Assembly (NCBI GenBank): GCA_017517865.1
Contig: JAFWYB010000065.1
Span: forward strand, 1-64,000
Direction of reading: 5' to 3'
Length of the DNA: 64,000 bases
Origin: Clostridia bacterium
GTDB lineage: Bacteria; Bacillota; Clostridia; Oscillospirales; Acutalibacteraceae
Under the pieces are notes generated by a model that saw nothing but the letters and a program-made list of their open reading frames with translations, was not told where the DNA came from and ran no database searches. Below, piece after piece: positions 26,097-33,485 of this stretch. Position 1 is the stretch's first letter; each line of letters begins with the position of its first letter. Made by a program: the position numbers and the translations under genes.

Positions 26097-26450
26097 ATGC
26101 TGAAATTTATCTGTTATCCCAAATGTACCACCTGTCAGAAGGCGAAGGGGTGGCTTGAGAAAAATAATATCACCTTTGAGGAAAGAAGCATTAAGGAAGA
26201 AAACCCTACCCTTGAGGAGCTTTCATTGTGGTACGGCATAAGCGGACAGCCGCTTAAAAGATTTTTCAACACCAGCGGACTTCTTTACAAGTCACTCGGA
26301 CTTAAGGATAAGCTTCCCGGAATGAGCGAGCAGGAAATGCTGAGTCTTCTTGCCTCTGACGGTATGCTTGTAAAACGCCCTCTTCTTATCGGTGACAGCT
26401 TTGTTCTTATCGGCTTCAAAGAAAAAGAGTGGGTTGATAAGCTCTTATAA
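26097..26450 (+). CDS. ArsC/Spx-family thioredoxin-like reductase
   Basis: 117-aa thioredoxin-fold protein of the ArsC/Spx/YffB group. The redox motif CTTC is at residues 10-13 (CYPKCTTCQKAK), followed by the family RSIKEENPT and the late KRPLLIGDS. CXXC fits glutaredoxin-like or Spx-like use better than the single-Cys arsenate reductases, and no ars genes are near. Probably a stress-linked thiol protein translated together with the TIGR04076 gene. Confidence 0.85.
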   Translation: MLKFICYPKCTTCQKAKGWLEKNNITFEERSIKEENPTLEELSLWYGISGQPLKRFFNTSGLLYKSLGLKDKLPGMSEQEMLSLLASDGMLVKRPLLIGDSFVLIGFKEKEWVDKLL

Positions 26451-26460
26451 TTATATATAA

Positions 26461-26497
26461 AGGAAGAAAATATTGTAAAAGGCTTGATTTTCTTCCT
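26461..26497 (+). terminator. Terminator-like inverted repeat overlapping the SRP RNA promoter
   Basis: AGGAAGAAAAT (26461-26471) pairs with ATTTTCTTCCT (26487-26497) just after the ArsC-like gene. It also covers the -35 box of the next promoter. Confidence 0.55.
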
Positions 26498-26512
26498 TAG
26501 TTATGTTATTAT
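26484..26512 (+). promoter_or_regulatory. Promoter of SRP RNA
   Basis: TTGATT (26484-26489), 17-bp spacer, TATTAT (26507-26512), about 30 bp before the RNA. Confidence 0.6.
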
Positions 26513-26542
26513 ATTACCCGCTTGTTAAAGTGAATAGATAGT

Positions 26543-26690
26543 GAGATGCTTTATTTTGGTCATGCAGCAGCGGGTTCTGTGCGACAGTACGCCGCGAACC
26601 ATGTCAGGCGGGAAACCGAGCAGCATTAAGTGGAATGTCTGTGCGACACAGTCAAAGCCTGTTGCTGTATGACCAAGGTAATGCATCTCT
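26543..26690 (+). ncRNA. ffs: Signal recognition particle RNA (4.5S-like)
   Basis: Scaffold RNA of the SRP, which docks ribosomes making membrane proteins. The S-domain core is clear: GTCAGGC-GG-GAAA-CC-GAGCAGC, with the conserved asymmetric loop and a GNRA tetraloop. The long arms GGTCATGCAGCAG.. and ..TTGCTGTATGACC pair, and the ends GAGATGC/GCATCTC close the molecule, followed by a T-run. Position directly before dnaX-ybaB-recR is typical of clostridia. The exact 5' end is uncertain. Confidence 0.88.
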
Positions 26691-26834
26691 TTTTATTCGG
26701 AACTGTGCCGCACATAGATACTAACGGGCAATAAATTCGCGTCTGTTGTATGCCGTAGCGACCGACAGTTGTTTTACAGCAGGTTTGTCCGGTTTTTGCA
26801 ACGAAGATATTTTATCCGTCGAGGAGGAGAGCAA

Positions 26835-28553
26835 ATGTATCAGGTATTATACAGAAAATACAGACCGCGCGTTTTCAGCGATGTGGTAGGACAAAAGCAT
26901 ATTACCGATACCCTTTCAAAGGAAATTGAAACGGGTAAGCTCTCCCATGCCTATCTTTTCACAGGCTCAAGAGGTACGGGTAAAACGACCTGCGCCAAGA
27001 TTCTTTCAAAGGCAGTGAACTGTCTCAGCCCCGTAAACGGTAACCCGTGTAACGAGTGCGAAATATGCAGGGGTCTTGACAGCGGAGCGATTCTTGACGT
27101 TGTTGAAATTGACGCCGCAAGTAATAACGGCGTTGAAAACATCCGTGATATCCGCGAGGAGATAAATTTCACTCCTGCCGCCTGCAAATACAGAGTGTAT
27201 ATCATTGATGAGGTGCATATGCTTTCAATAGGCGCCTTCAATGCTCTTCTGAAAACACTTGAGGAGCCTCCCGCCCACGTCAAGTTCATTCTTGCAACCA
27301 CTGAGGTGCATAAGCTTCCCGTTACCGTTGTTTCACGCTGTCAGCGTTTTGATTTCAAACGTGTTACTCCCGAAGCTATGAGCGAGAGAATGAATCTTAT
27401 TGCCGAAAGTGAGGGCTTCACTCTTGAAAGCGAAGCTGCTTCTCTTATTGCAAGAATTTCTGACGGCGGTATGCGTGATGCCCTTTCTCTTTTAGACCAG
27501 TGTACCGGTCATACAAAAAACATCACCGCTGAAACCGTACTTTCTGTTGCGGGTATGACAGGCAAGGATCATCTTTTTGCCCTTGCCGAAGCAGTAAGAG
27601 AAAAGGATTCCGCAAAAGCACTTGCGATTATCAGTCAGCTTTACGGCGATTCCTGTGATATGGAGCGCCTTGCAAGCGAAATGATAAACCATTACCGCAA
27701 CCTTATGATAGTAAAAACAGTGAGAAGCTCCGACGGACTTATCGTGTGTACCGATGACGAGCTTGAAAGGTACAGACAGCAGAGTGCAGGCTATACCCTT
27801 GAAAGCGTGCTTAACTGCATCTCTCTTCTGCAGGACTGCGTTGCAAATATCAAAAGGGGAGTAAACCGCCGCATTGAGACGGAAATGACCTTTATCAGAA
27901 TGTCAAATCCGCTTCTGAGCGACAGTAATGAAGCTCTTCTTACAAGAATTGCAGATATAGAGTTCAAGCTTAAAACGGGCAGCTTTACTCAGAAGGTACC
28001 TGAAGCTGCGGCAGCACCTCAGAGTGCTCCTGCGGTGACACCGGCAAAGCCGGAAAGCACGGCAGAGGCAAAGCCCGAGGTAAAGGTGCAGACAACGGCC
28101 TTTGAGCTTCCCAAGGTAAGCGCGCAAACATCGGTTCAGGAAGCTCCTTCTCATTCCTTCGGCTATGAAGCACCCGCAGAGCAGAATCTTGCTCCCGCTT
28201 CCGAGGAAGCTGTTGCGGCTGAAGGCAATGAAGCGCTTCCATGGGCAGAGGTGCTTTCCGAAATACTCAGAACCAATCCCGCACTCTGGGGTATACTCAA
28301 TAACTCAGAGGCATATATAAACGGTGATTACGTGCTCATAAAGAGCGACAACCCGACTCTGAGCGAGTTTATCAAAAAAGACGGCAACTCACGCTCTGTC
28401 AAGGAGGCGGTGCTCAGAGTTACCGGTAAAAGGTACCGTCTGGGTCTTACAAGGTCAGCGGCACCGAAGGCGGCAGCTACACCTAAAAGAGACCCGCTTG
28501 AGGACCTTATCAGCAGAGCAGGCTCAATGGGTATAAATGTTGACATAAAATAA
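26835..28553 (+). CDS. dnaX: DNA polymerase III subunits gamma and tau
   Basis: Clamp-loader ATPase, 572 aa from ATG 26835 (GAGGAGGAG upstream; the longer frame has no ribosome site). AAA+ domain with Walker A GSRGTGKTT starting at 44, a zinc loop with three closely spaced Cys (CNECEIC), Walker B IIDEVH, and sensor 1 LATTE. Domain III follows, then an Ala/Pro/Glu-rich linker (about 390-460) and a C-terminal tau domain. First coding gene after the SRP RNA; ybaB and recR follow. Confidence 0.97.
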   Translation: MYQVLYRKYRPRVFSDVVGQKHITDTLSKEIETGKLSHAYLFTGSRGTGKTTCAKILSKAVNCLSPVNGNPCNECEICRGLDSGAILDVVEIDAASNNGVENIRDIREEINFTPAACKYRVYIIDEVHMLSIGAFNALLKTLEEPPAHVKFILATTEVHKLPVTVVSRCQRFDFKRVTPEAMSERMNLIAESEGFTLESEAASLIARISDGGMRDALSLLDQCTGHTKNITAETVLSVAGMTGKDHLFALAEAVREKDSAKALAIISQLYGDSCDMERLASEMINHYRNLMIVKTVRSSDGLIVCTDDELERYRQQSAGYTLESVLNCISLLQDCVANIKRGVNRRIETEMTFIRMSNPLLSDSNEALLTRIADIEFKLKTGSFTQKVPEAAAAPQSAPAVTPAKPESTAEAKPEVKVQTTAFELPKVSAQTSVQEAPSHSFGYEAPAEQNLAPASEEAVAAEGNEALPWAEVLSEILRTNPALWGILNNSEAYINGDYVLIKSDNPTLSEFIKKDGNSRSVKEAVLRVTGKRYRLGLTRSAAPKAAATPKRDPLEDLISRAGSMGINVDIK

Positions 28554-28608
28554 TTATGTAAGTATAATTTAAGAAATAAAACAACTATAATATAAAGGAG
28601 TTAAGATT

Positions 28609-28950
28609 ATGAAAGCAAGAATTCCCGGTCAGCAGCAGGGCGGCCAGGCAGCAATGATGAAAAAAATTCAGGAAATGCAGGCTCAGATGGAACAGAAGCA
28701 GGCAGAGATTGAAGCAAGCGAATTCACAGCTTCAGCAGGCGGCGGAGCAGTTGAGGTAACTGTTTCAGGTGCTCACGAGGTCAAGAGCATCAGAATGCAG
28801 CCCGACGTTATTGACCCCGATGATGCAGATATGCTTGCCGACCTTATCATTGCCGCAACAAACGAGGCTATGAAGAAGGCTGATGATGCTATGAATCAGG
28901 CAATGCAGTCAGCACAGGGCGGTCTTGCAGGCCTTAATCTTCCCTTCTGA
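28609..28950 (+). CDS. ybaB: Nucleoid-associated protein YbaB/EbfC
   Basis: 113-aa DNA-binding dimer. Gln/Met-rich helix MKKIQEMQAQMEQKQAEIE, then the conserved sheet with VEVTVSGAHEVKSI and the helix PDDADMLADLIIAATNEA. Preceded by a Gly/Gln patch. Its stop overlaps the recR start by 1 nt. Usual partner of dnaX and recR; thought to shape the nucleoid. Confidence 0.95.
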   Translation: MKARIPGQQQGGQAAMMKKIQEMQAQMEQKQAEIEASEFTASAGGGAVEVTVSGAHEVKSIRMQPDVIDPDDADMLADLIIAATNEAMKKADDAMNQAMQSAQGGLAGLNLPF

Positions 28951-29552
28951 TGGCAAGATACAGTGTAAATTCACTTGCAAGGCTGGTCGAACATTTTGAG
29001 CGTATGCCCGGTATCGGACATAAGAGTGCTCAGCGACTGGCCTTCTATGTGCTTAACTTAAAAAAAGAAGAAGCAGACGCCTTTGCAGATGCAATACGTA
29101 CTGCCCACGAGAAAATCAAAAAGTGTTCACGCTGCTGTAATCTTGCCGAGGATGAGCTGTGCTCGCTTTGTAAGGACAGCGGCAGAGACGAGAGCGTAAT
29201 CTGTGTTGTTGAGGACCCGAGAGACGTTATGGCGTTTGAGCGTACTCACGAGTATGAGGGTACATATCACGTGCTTCACGGGGTTATTTCTCCCATGAAC
29301 GGCATCGGTCCCGAGGATATCACTGTCAAGGAGCTTCTTGCCCGTACAGGTGACGGCAAGCTGCAGGAGGTTATTATGGCTACAAACCCCACCGTTGAGG
29401 GTGAGGCTACGGCTATGTATATTTCCCGCCTCCTGAAGCCTATGGGTATAAAGGTGACAAGGCTCGCATACGGTGTACCCGTAGGCGCAGACCTTGAATA
29501 TGCCGACGAGGTAACCCTTACAAGGGCTCTTGAGGGCAGAAGAGTGCTTTAA
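28950..29552 (+). CDS. recR: Recombination mediator RecR
   Basis: 200 aa, normal length. N-terminal helix-hairpin-helix (LPG-type, here RMPGIGHKSAQRLAFY), Cys4 zinc finger CSRCCNLAEDELCSLC, TOPRIM domain with VVEDPRDV, and C-terminal Walker-B-like strand YGVPVGADLEYADEVTL. Loads RecA at gaps with RecF/RecO. Start ATG overlaps ybaB. Confidence 0.97.
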   Translation: MARYSVNSLARLVEHFERMPGIGHKSAQRLAFYVLNLKKEEADAFADAIRTAHEKIKKCSRCCNLAEDELCSLCKDSGRDESVICVVEDPRDVMAFERTHEYEGTYHVLHGVISPMNGIGPEDITVKELLARTGDGKLQEVIMATNPTVEGEATAMYISRLLKPMGIKVTRLAYGVPVGADLEYADEVTLTRALEGRRVL

Positions 29553-29580
29553 GTTGTAAACGGATATAGGTAGTGATTTT

Positions 29581-30252
29581 ATGAAAGTCAGACTTTTGGC
29601 AGAGGCTCTTGTAAAGTTCCTGCTCGGTATAGCGTTGGTTGCTTTGCTGGTATTTTTACCTGCAGGCAGTTTCTCTTTTTCAGGCGGATGGCTTTTTATG
29701 GGCGTGTTGTTTATACCTATGCTGATTGTGGGCATTGTTATGATGGCAAAAAATCCTGACCTTCTCAGAAAAAGACTTGATGCAAAGGAAAAGCAGAGGG
29801 AACAGAGCCTTATCGTAAAGCTCAGCGGACTGATGTTTCTTGCAGGCTTTGTTATTGCAGGCCTCGGTCATCGCTTCGGCTGGTACACCTTGCCCGAAAC
29901 GGTTTCGCTAATTGCTTCGGCGGTGTTTCTTCTTTCCTACGTGCTTTATGCCGAGGTGCTCAGAGAAAATACATATCTCAGCCGTACCGTTGAGGTGCAG
30001 GAAGGTCAGAAGGTTATCGATACGGGTCTTTACGGCATTATACGTCACCCGATGTATACTGCAACCGTGATAATGTTTATGTCGGTTCCGCTTATTTTAG
30101 GCTCGGTTTATTCCTTTGTTATATTCCTTTTTTATCCCGTTCTTATAGCGGGGCGTATAAAAAATGAAGAAAGGCTTCTTGAAAGGGAGCTCAGCGGTTA
30201 CACCGAGTATAAAAAGAAGGTCAGATACAGACTTATACCGTTTATATGGTAA
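29581..30252 (+). CDS. Isoprenylcysteine carboxyl methyltransferase-like membrane protein
   Basis: 223-aa membrane protein with five hydrophobic segments. The C-terminal signature GIIRHPMYTA, a long hairpin, and NEERLLERELSGYTEYKKKVRYRLIP match the ICMT/PEMT methyltransferase superfamily that binds S-adenosylmethionine. The substrate in bacteria is mostly unknown; lipid or small-molecule methylation are options. Weak ribosome site. Follows recR by 28 nt. Confidence 0.8.
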   Translation: MKVRLLAEALVKFLLGIALVALLVFLPAGSFSFSGGWLFMGVLFIPMLIVGIVMMAKNPDLLRKRLDAKEKQREQSLIVKLSGLMFLAGFVIAGLGHRFGWYTLPETVSLIASAVFLLSYVLYAEVLRENTYLSRTVEVQEGQKVIDTGLYGIIRHPMYTATVIMFMSVPLILGSVYSFVIFLFYPVLIAGRIKNEERLLERELSGYTEYKKKVRYRLIPFIW

Positions 30253-30295
30253 TTTAATGAAACTTTAGAATTATATCAGAAAGGGAGTGTCTTGT

Positions 30296-30760
30296 ATGGC
30301 TGTTTCAGCTCAAGACGAAAGACAGATAGTAGCTCAGAACAAAAAAGCAAGACACGACTATTTTGTTCTTGAAACCTACGAAGCAGGTATAGAGCTTTTC
30401 GGTACCGAGGTAAAATCAATCAGAAAAGGCAGACTCAACCTCAAGGACAGCTGGTGCAGTATTGATAAGGGCGAGATTTTTGTTAACGGTATGCATATCA
30501 GTCCTTATGAGCAGGGCAATATCTTTAACCGTGACCCTATGAGAGTGCGTAGGCTTCTTATGCACAAGCGTGAAATCAACCGCCTTTACGGTACGATAAA
30601 GCAGCAGGGTCTTACTCTGGTACCTCTGAGTGTATATTTTCTCAAGGGCAGGGCAAAGCTTGAAATAGGTCTTTGCAAAGGTAAAAAGCTTTATGACAAG
30701 CGTGAAACCTCCGCAAAGAAGGATGCTCAGCGTGATATGGAGCGAGCGGTAAAGGGATAA
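30296..30760 (+). CDS. smpB: SsrA-binding protein SmpB
   Basis: 154-aa partner of tmRNA in ribosome rescue. RHDYFVLETYEAGIELFGTEVKSIRKG at the N terminus, the KGRAKLEIGLCKGKKLYDKR core and a basic C-terminal tail that enters the empty mRNA channel. ATG 30296 is used (GGGAG 8 nt upstream); the longer GTG start is in the leader. It lies directly upstream of ssrA. Confidence 0.97.
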   Translation: MAVSAQDERQIVAQNKKARHDYFVLETYEAGIELFGTEVKSIRKGRLNLKDSWCSIDKGEIFVNGMHISPYEQGNIFNRDPMRVRRLLMHKREINRLYGTIKQQGLTLVPLSVYFLKGRAKLEIGLCKGKKLYDKRETSAKKDAQRDMERAVKG

Positions 30761-30767
30761 ATTTCTA

Positions 30768-30796
30768 TTGAAAAACAGACCGAAAGGCTGTATAAT
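30768..30796 (+). promoter_or_regulatory. Promoter of tmRNA
   Basis: TTGAAA (30768-30773), 17-bp spacer, TATAAT (30791-30796). The predicted start near 30803 puts the whole hairpin array inside the tmRNA precursor. Confidence 0.7.
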
Positions 30797-30800
30797 AAAC

Positions 30801-30900
30801 ATTGCGTAAGCAATATTTCACTTCAACAAAGTTGAAATTTCACACGCCGTAGGTGTATTTCACATCCGTATGGATGTTTCACTGCGATGCGAAGCATCGC
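30801..30900 (+). repeat. Array of five mini-hairpins joined by ATTTCAC, copy C
   Basis: Units in order: ATTGC-GTAA-GCAAT, TTCAAC..GTTGAA, ACGCC..GGTGT, ATCC-GTAT-GGAT and GCGATGC..GCATCGC, the first four each followed by ATTTCAC or GTTTCAC. It is the same family as the array at 12703-12874 and fills the space between smpB and the mature tmRNA. Confidence 0.8.
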
Positions 30901-30906
30901 CTATAT

Positions 30907-31254
30907 GGGGATGAAAGGATTTCGACGGGGATTTTGAAGCATGGTAAGCGGGTAGTGGAGTGGCACCACTTTAAAAGTCACAATTCTTAAATATAAACGA
31001 CAATAATAAAGTTTTAATGGCTGCTTAATGCGGCCCGTCTGAGCTGAGAGTACTGCGACTCAGCTACAGGCGTCGATCAGCAGTGAACGTGAACACCTGA
31101 GCAGACTCGTAGGGTGTCATGCATCAGAGCCTACCGAGGGAGTAAGCCTGTCAACCGGCGCACCTCTGAGGGAATTCCAAAAGATTGACTGCACCCGGAG
31201 AAAGCTATGTGAATGAGTTTTCGGACGCGGTTTCGATTACCGCCATCTCCACCA
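30907..31254 (+). ncRNA. ssrA: Transfer-messenger RNA (tmRNA)
   Basis: One-piece tmRNA, 348 nt. The 5' end GGGGATG pairs with CATCTCC before ACCA (31251-31254); GGATTTCGACGGG follows the acceptor, as usual. The tag frame reads NDNNKVLMAA and stops with TAA at 31026-31028. The codon before AAC is ATA where GCN is typical, so the resume point is uncertain. T-arm TTCGATT and the CCA tail are encoded. The 3' end is duplicated 172 bp downstream. Confidence 0.97.
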
Positions 31255-31428
31255 AAAATAATAATCCGAAGTTGTCATTTTATGGGCAATTATCGGATTA
31301 TTTCTTTTTTATGCGGTAATCGAAACCGCAATCGTCCATCTTTTGCGAGAGCAAAAGGGACAAAAAATGCGAAAGGTTGCGAGGCAACGAACGAAGCGAG
31401 AGCTTCGATTACCGCCATCTCCACCAAA
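31227..31428 (+). repeat. Duplicated tmRNA 3' end: probable att-site scar
   Basis: A 25-bp segment at the tmRNA 3' end (31232-31256, TTCGATTACC...CACCAAA) recurs exactly at 31404-31428. Between them a third, inverted 17-bp copy GCGGTAATCGAAACCGC (31313-31329) mirrors 31227-31243. The 150-bp interval holds the tmRNA terminator and three small hairpins but no gene. Integrases often use the tmRNA 3' end and leave such direct repeats. Confidence 0.7.
31260..31310 (+). terminator. Terminator of tmRNA
   Basis: AATAATCCGA (31260-31269) pairs with TCGGATTATT (31293-31302), followed by TCTTTTTT. Confidence 0.8.
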
Positions 31429-31433
31429 CACAA

Positions 31434-31503
31434 ACCTCCTTGTAAAATGGTATTACCAAACACAAGGAGGTCATTTTTATGTTTGATGCGAAAGTTGATT
31501 GAA
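31434..31503 (+). other. Hairpin with buried ribosome site and seven-codon ORF
   Basis: ACCTCCTTGT (31434-31443) pairs with ACAAGGAGGT (31462-31471), hiding a perfect AAGGAGG. An ATG at 31480 opens a frame of only seven codons (MFDAKVD). This looks like the start of a gene whose body is lost, next to the duplicated tmRNA end. Confidence 0.45.
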
Positions 31504-31536
31504 GCTCTGATGATAGCAAAAATCTTCATTTCCGTC

Positions 31537-31565
31537 TTGCAAAAGCTTTCAGTTTGTGCTAATAT
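31537..31565 (+). promoter_or_regulatory. Promoter of the acidic hypothetical gene
   Basis: TTGCAA (31537-31542), 17-bp spacer, TAATAT (31560-31565). Confidence 0.6.
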
Positions 31566-31603
31566 ACATCTGTAATTTTCAAAACAGAAGGAGCATAAAT
31601 AAA

Positions 31604-32089
31604 ATGACCTATTTTTACAAAAAAGACGGCGAAATTTTCATTCCCGAAAAAATCAATCCTGACCTTACAAAGCTTGCACTTGCAATTGTTAAAAACTGTA
31701 AGGTGACTCTTAAGTTCCAGCTTAAGTCAAACTCAATTCTCAACGCAATCAATAAGGGCAAGAGAGAGCAGATGCTTGAAATTATGCAGAAGTGCTTTGC
31801 AAAGAATAAGAAAATCTATGACCAGGATATGGCACTTACAGGTGTAACCGTTGAAGAGGTAGAGGATAATTTCTTTGACGATAAGGACGACGAGTTCATC
31901 AAGGATCAGCTCAAGGTGCTTTACGGCTTTGCCGTAATCAACACTGTTGTTGAATCAAAGCTTATGAGCCTTCTTGCCGCCGCCTGCGAAAAGGCACTCG
32001 GCACACCGCTTAACAAGATTAAGTTCTTCACAAATCAGGACGTAATTCTTGAGCAGGAGGACGATGAGCAAGAGGAAACAGAGGAATAA
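31604..32089 (+). CDS. Hypothetical acidic protein
   Basis: 161-aa protein from ATG 31604 (GAAGGAG upstream; a longer frame begins before the promoter). N-terminal part MTYFYKKDGEIFIPEKI is strand-like; the rest is helical, and the C terminus is a run of Glu/Asp. No family recognised. Its own promoter and terminator make it a stand-alone gene with the same codon use as the neighbouring core genes. Confidence 0.75.
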   Translation: MTYFYKKDGEIFIPEKINPDLTKLALAIVKNCKVTLKFQLKSNSILNAINKGKREQMLEIMQKCFAKNKKIYDQDMALTGVTVEEVEDNFFDDKDDEFIKDQLKVLYGFAVINTVVESKLMSLLAAACEKALGTPLNKIKFFTNQDVILEQEDDEQEETEE

Positions 32090-32094
32090 GAATT

Positions 32095-32130
32095 AAAGAC
32101 ACTTCGTACTGCGGTGCGGAGTGTCTTTCG
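32095..32130 (+). terminator. Terminator-like hairpin
   Basis: AAAGACACTTCG (32095-32106) pairs with CGGAGTGTCTTT, with one G-T pair; the T-tract is short. Confidence 0.65.
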
Positions 32131-32164
32131 GCATTAAAAGCCCGTAGAGACCGAGTGCTTTCTA

Positions 32165-32194
32165 TTGACAACATATCAGCCGATGTAATATAAT
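32165..32194 (+). promoter_or_regulatory. Promoter of the ThrE pair
   Basis: TTGACA (32165-32170), 18-bp spacer, TATAAT (32189-32194). Confidence 0.7.
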
Positions 32195-32226
32195 TAAACA
32201 AATATGAAAAGAAATCAGGGGAGAAT

Positions 32227-33000
32227 ATGCTGAAAACAGTTGCAGATGCAGATGCCGTACTTGCCCTTGCTCTTGACATAGGCAAAAGTATGGTAAGATG
32301 CGGTGCGGAGATTAACCGCGTTGAGGAAACGGTAATAAGAATCTGTCACGCTTACGGCTTTGACAGAACTGATGTTTTTTCTGTTATTTCAATGATAGAT
32401 GCAACCGTTACCGATGAAAAGGGAGTCAGTCACACCCAGATGCGCAGAATTCATACTCGCGGTGTAAATTTCAGACGTCTTGAAAATCTTAATGCTCTTT
32501 CCAGAAAAATATGTGCTCAAACGCCTGAAATTGAAAAGGCGAGAGAGGAGCTTGCTGTTATATGCATAGAAAACAAGCGCTTTGACATATTTGTATGTAT
32601 GGGTTATGTGGTCGCCGCTATGGGCTTTACGGTGTTTTTCGGCGGCAGCCTTTCAGACAGCCTTGCAAGTGCTCCCATTGCCTGCGTGCTTTATGTTATA
32701 AATCTCTATGTTAAGGTAACAGGTGTAAACAAGCTGTTTTTTACCGCGCTTTCATCCTTTGTTGCGGGTATCGGAGCAATAACCTTTGTTCATTTCGGCT
32801 TCGGCAACGACGCCAATATGATAATGATAGGCGATATTATGCTTCTTATTCCCGGGCTGATGCTGATAAACTCCGTAAGAGAAATGCTTTGCGGTGACCT
32901 TATGTCAGGCCTTTTAAGGCTTCTTGAATCGGTCGTTCTGGCTCTTTCAATAGCCTGCGGCTTTGCGGTTGCAATTATGACTCTCGGAAGTATATGGTGA
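32227..33000 (+). CDS. Threonine/serine exporter, ThrE N-terminal (DUF1212) subunit
   Basis: 257 aa. An N-terminal cytosolic domain (DIGKSMVRCGAEINRVEETV, then ATVTDEKGVSHTQMRRI) precedes five hydrophobic helices with GFTVFFGGSL and IPGLMLINSVREML. In Corynebacterium ThrE is one 10-helix protein; clostridia split it into two genes, as here. Exports small hydroxy amino acids in characterised members. Translated with the next gene, which starts 10 nt later. Confidence 0.88.
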   Translation: MLKTVADADAVLALALDIGKSMVRCGAEINRVEETVIRICHAYGFDRTDVFSVISMIDATVTDEKGVSHTQMRRIHTRGVNFRRLENLNALSRKICAQTPEIEKAREELAVICIENKRFDIFVCMGYVVAAMGFTVFFGGSLSDSLASAPIACVLYVINLYVKVTGVNKLFFTALSSFVAGIGAITFVHFGFGNDANMIMIGDIMLLIPGLMLINSVREMLCGDLMSGLLRLLESVVLALSIACGFAVAIMTLGSIW

Positions 33001-33010
33001 GGTGACGGTT

Positions 33011-33472
33011 ATGGATTTTAAACAGGCTCTTATAATTATCATCTCGGGTATGATAGGTACGTTGGGCTTTTCTTATGTTTTTCAGTCGCCTAAAAGAAGA
33101 ACGCTCATCAACATTCTCGGCGGCTTGCTTGTTTGCACAATCTACGTTGTATGTATACAGCTTACCGAAATGAACTTTTTTATTTATTTCTTCCCCGCAC
33201 TTTTCGCCACCGTATATGCAGAGATTATGGCGAGGGTGGTAAAGGCACCGGCAACGCCTATACTTGCCTGCTCTATAATATCTCTTGTTCCCGGCGGTAA
33301 GCTTTATTATACCACCTACTACTTTGTTATGGGTGAGGATGCGCTTTTTGATGCCACCATGCAGGAGCTTCTTGATATTGCGCTTGGTCTGGCGGTAGGT
33401 ATTATATGTGTAACCATTATTGTTCACGAAATAAACAGACACAAATTCAAGCAAATAATTGATGTTGAATAA
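33011..33472 (+). CDS. Threonine/serine exporter, ThrE C-terminal (DUF3815) subunit
   Basis: About 153 aa, five membrane helices with the repeat-like motif LVPGGKLYYTTYY that mirrors the IPGLML motif of the partner. ATG 33011 is preferred (GAGGTGA 5 nt upstream); a GTG at 33002 is possible. It completes the transporter and is followed 13 nt later by the permuted GH3 gene. Confidence 0.87.
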   Translation: MDFKQALIIIISGMIGTLGFSYVFQSPKRRTLINILGGLLVCTIYVVCIQLTEMNFFIYFFPALFATVYAEIMARVVKAPATPILACSIISLVPGGKLYYTTYYFVMGEDALFDATMQELLDIALGLAVGIICVTIIVHEINRHKFKQIIDVE

Positions 33473-33485
33473 AGGAGAAAATATT

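Noticed and set aside
31290..31529. Minus-strand frame through the tmRNA 3' duplication
   Set aside because: No ribosome site and composed of the repeat arms.
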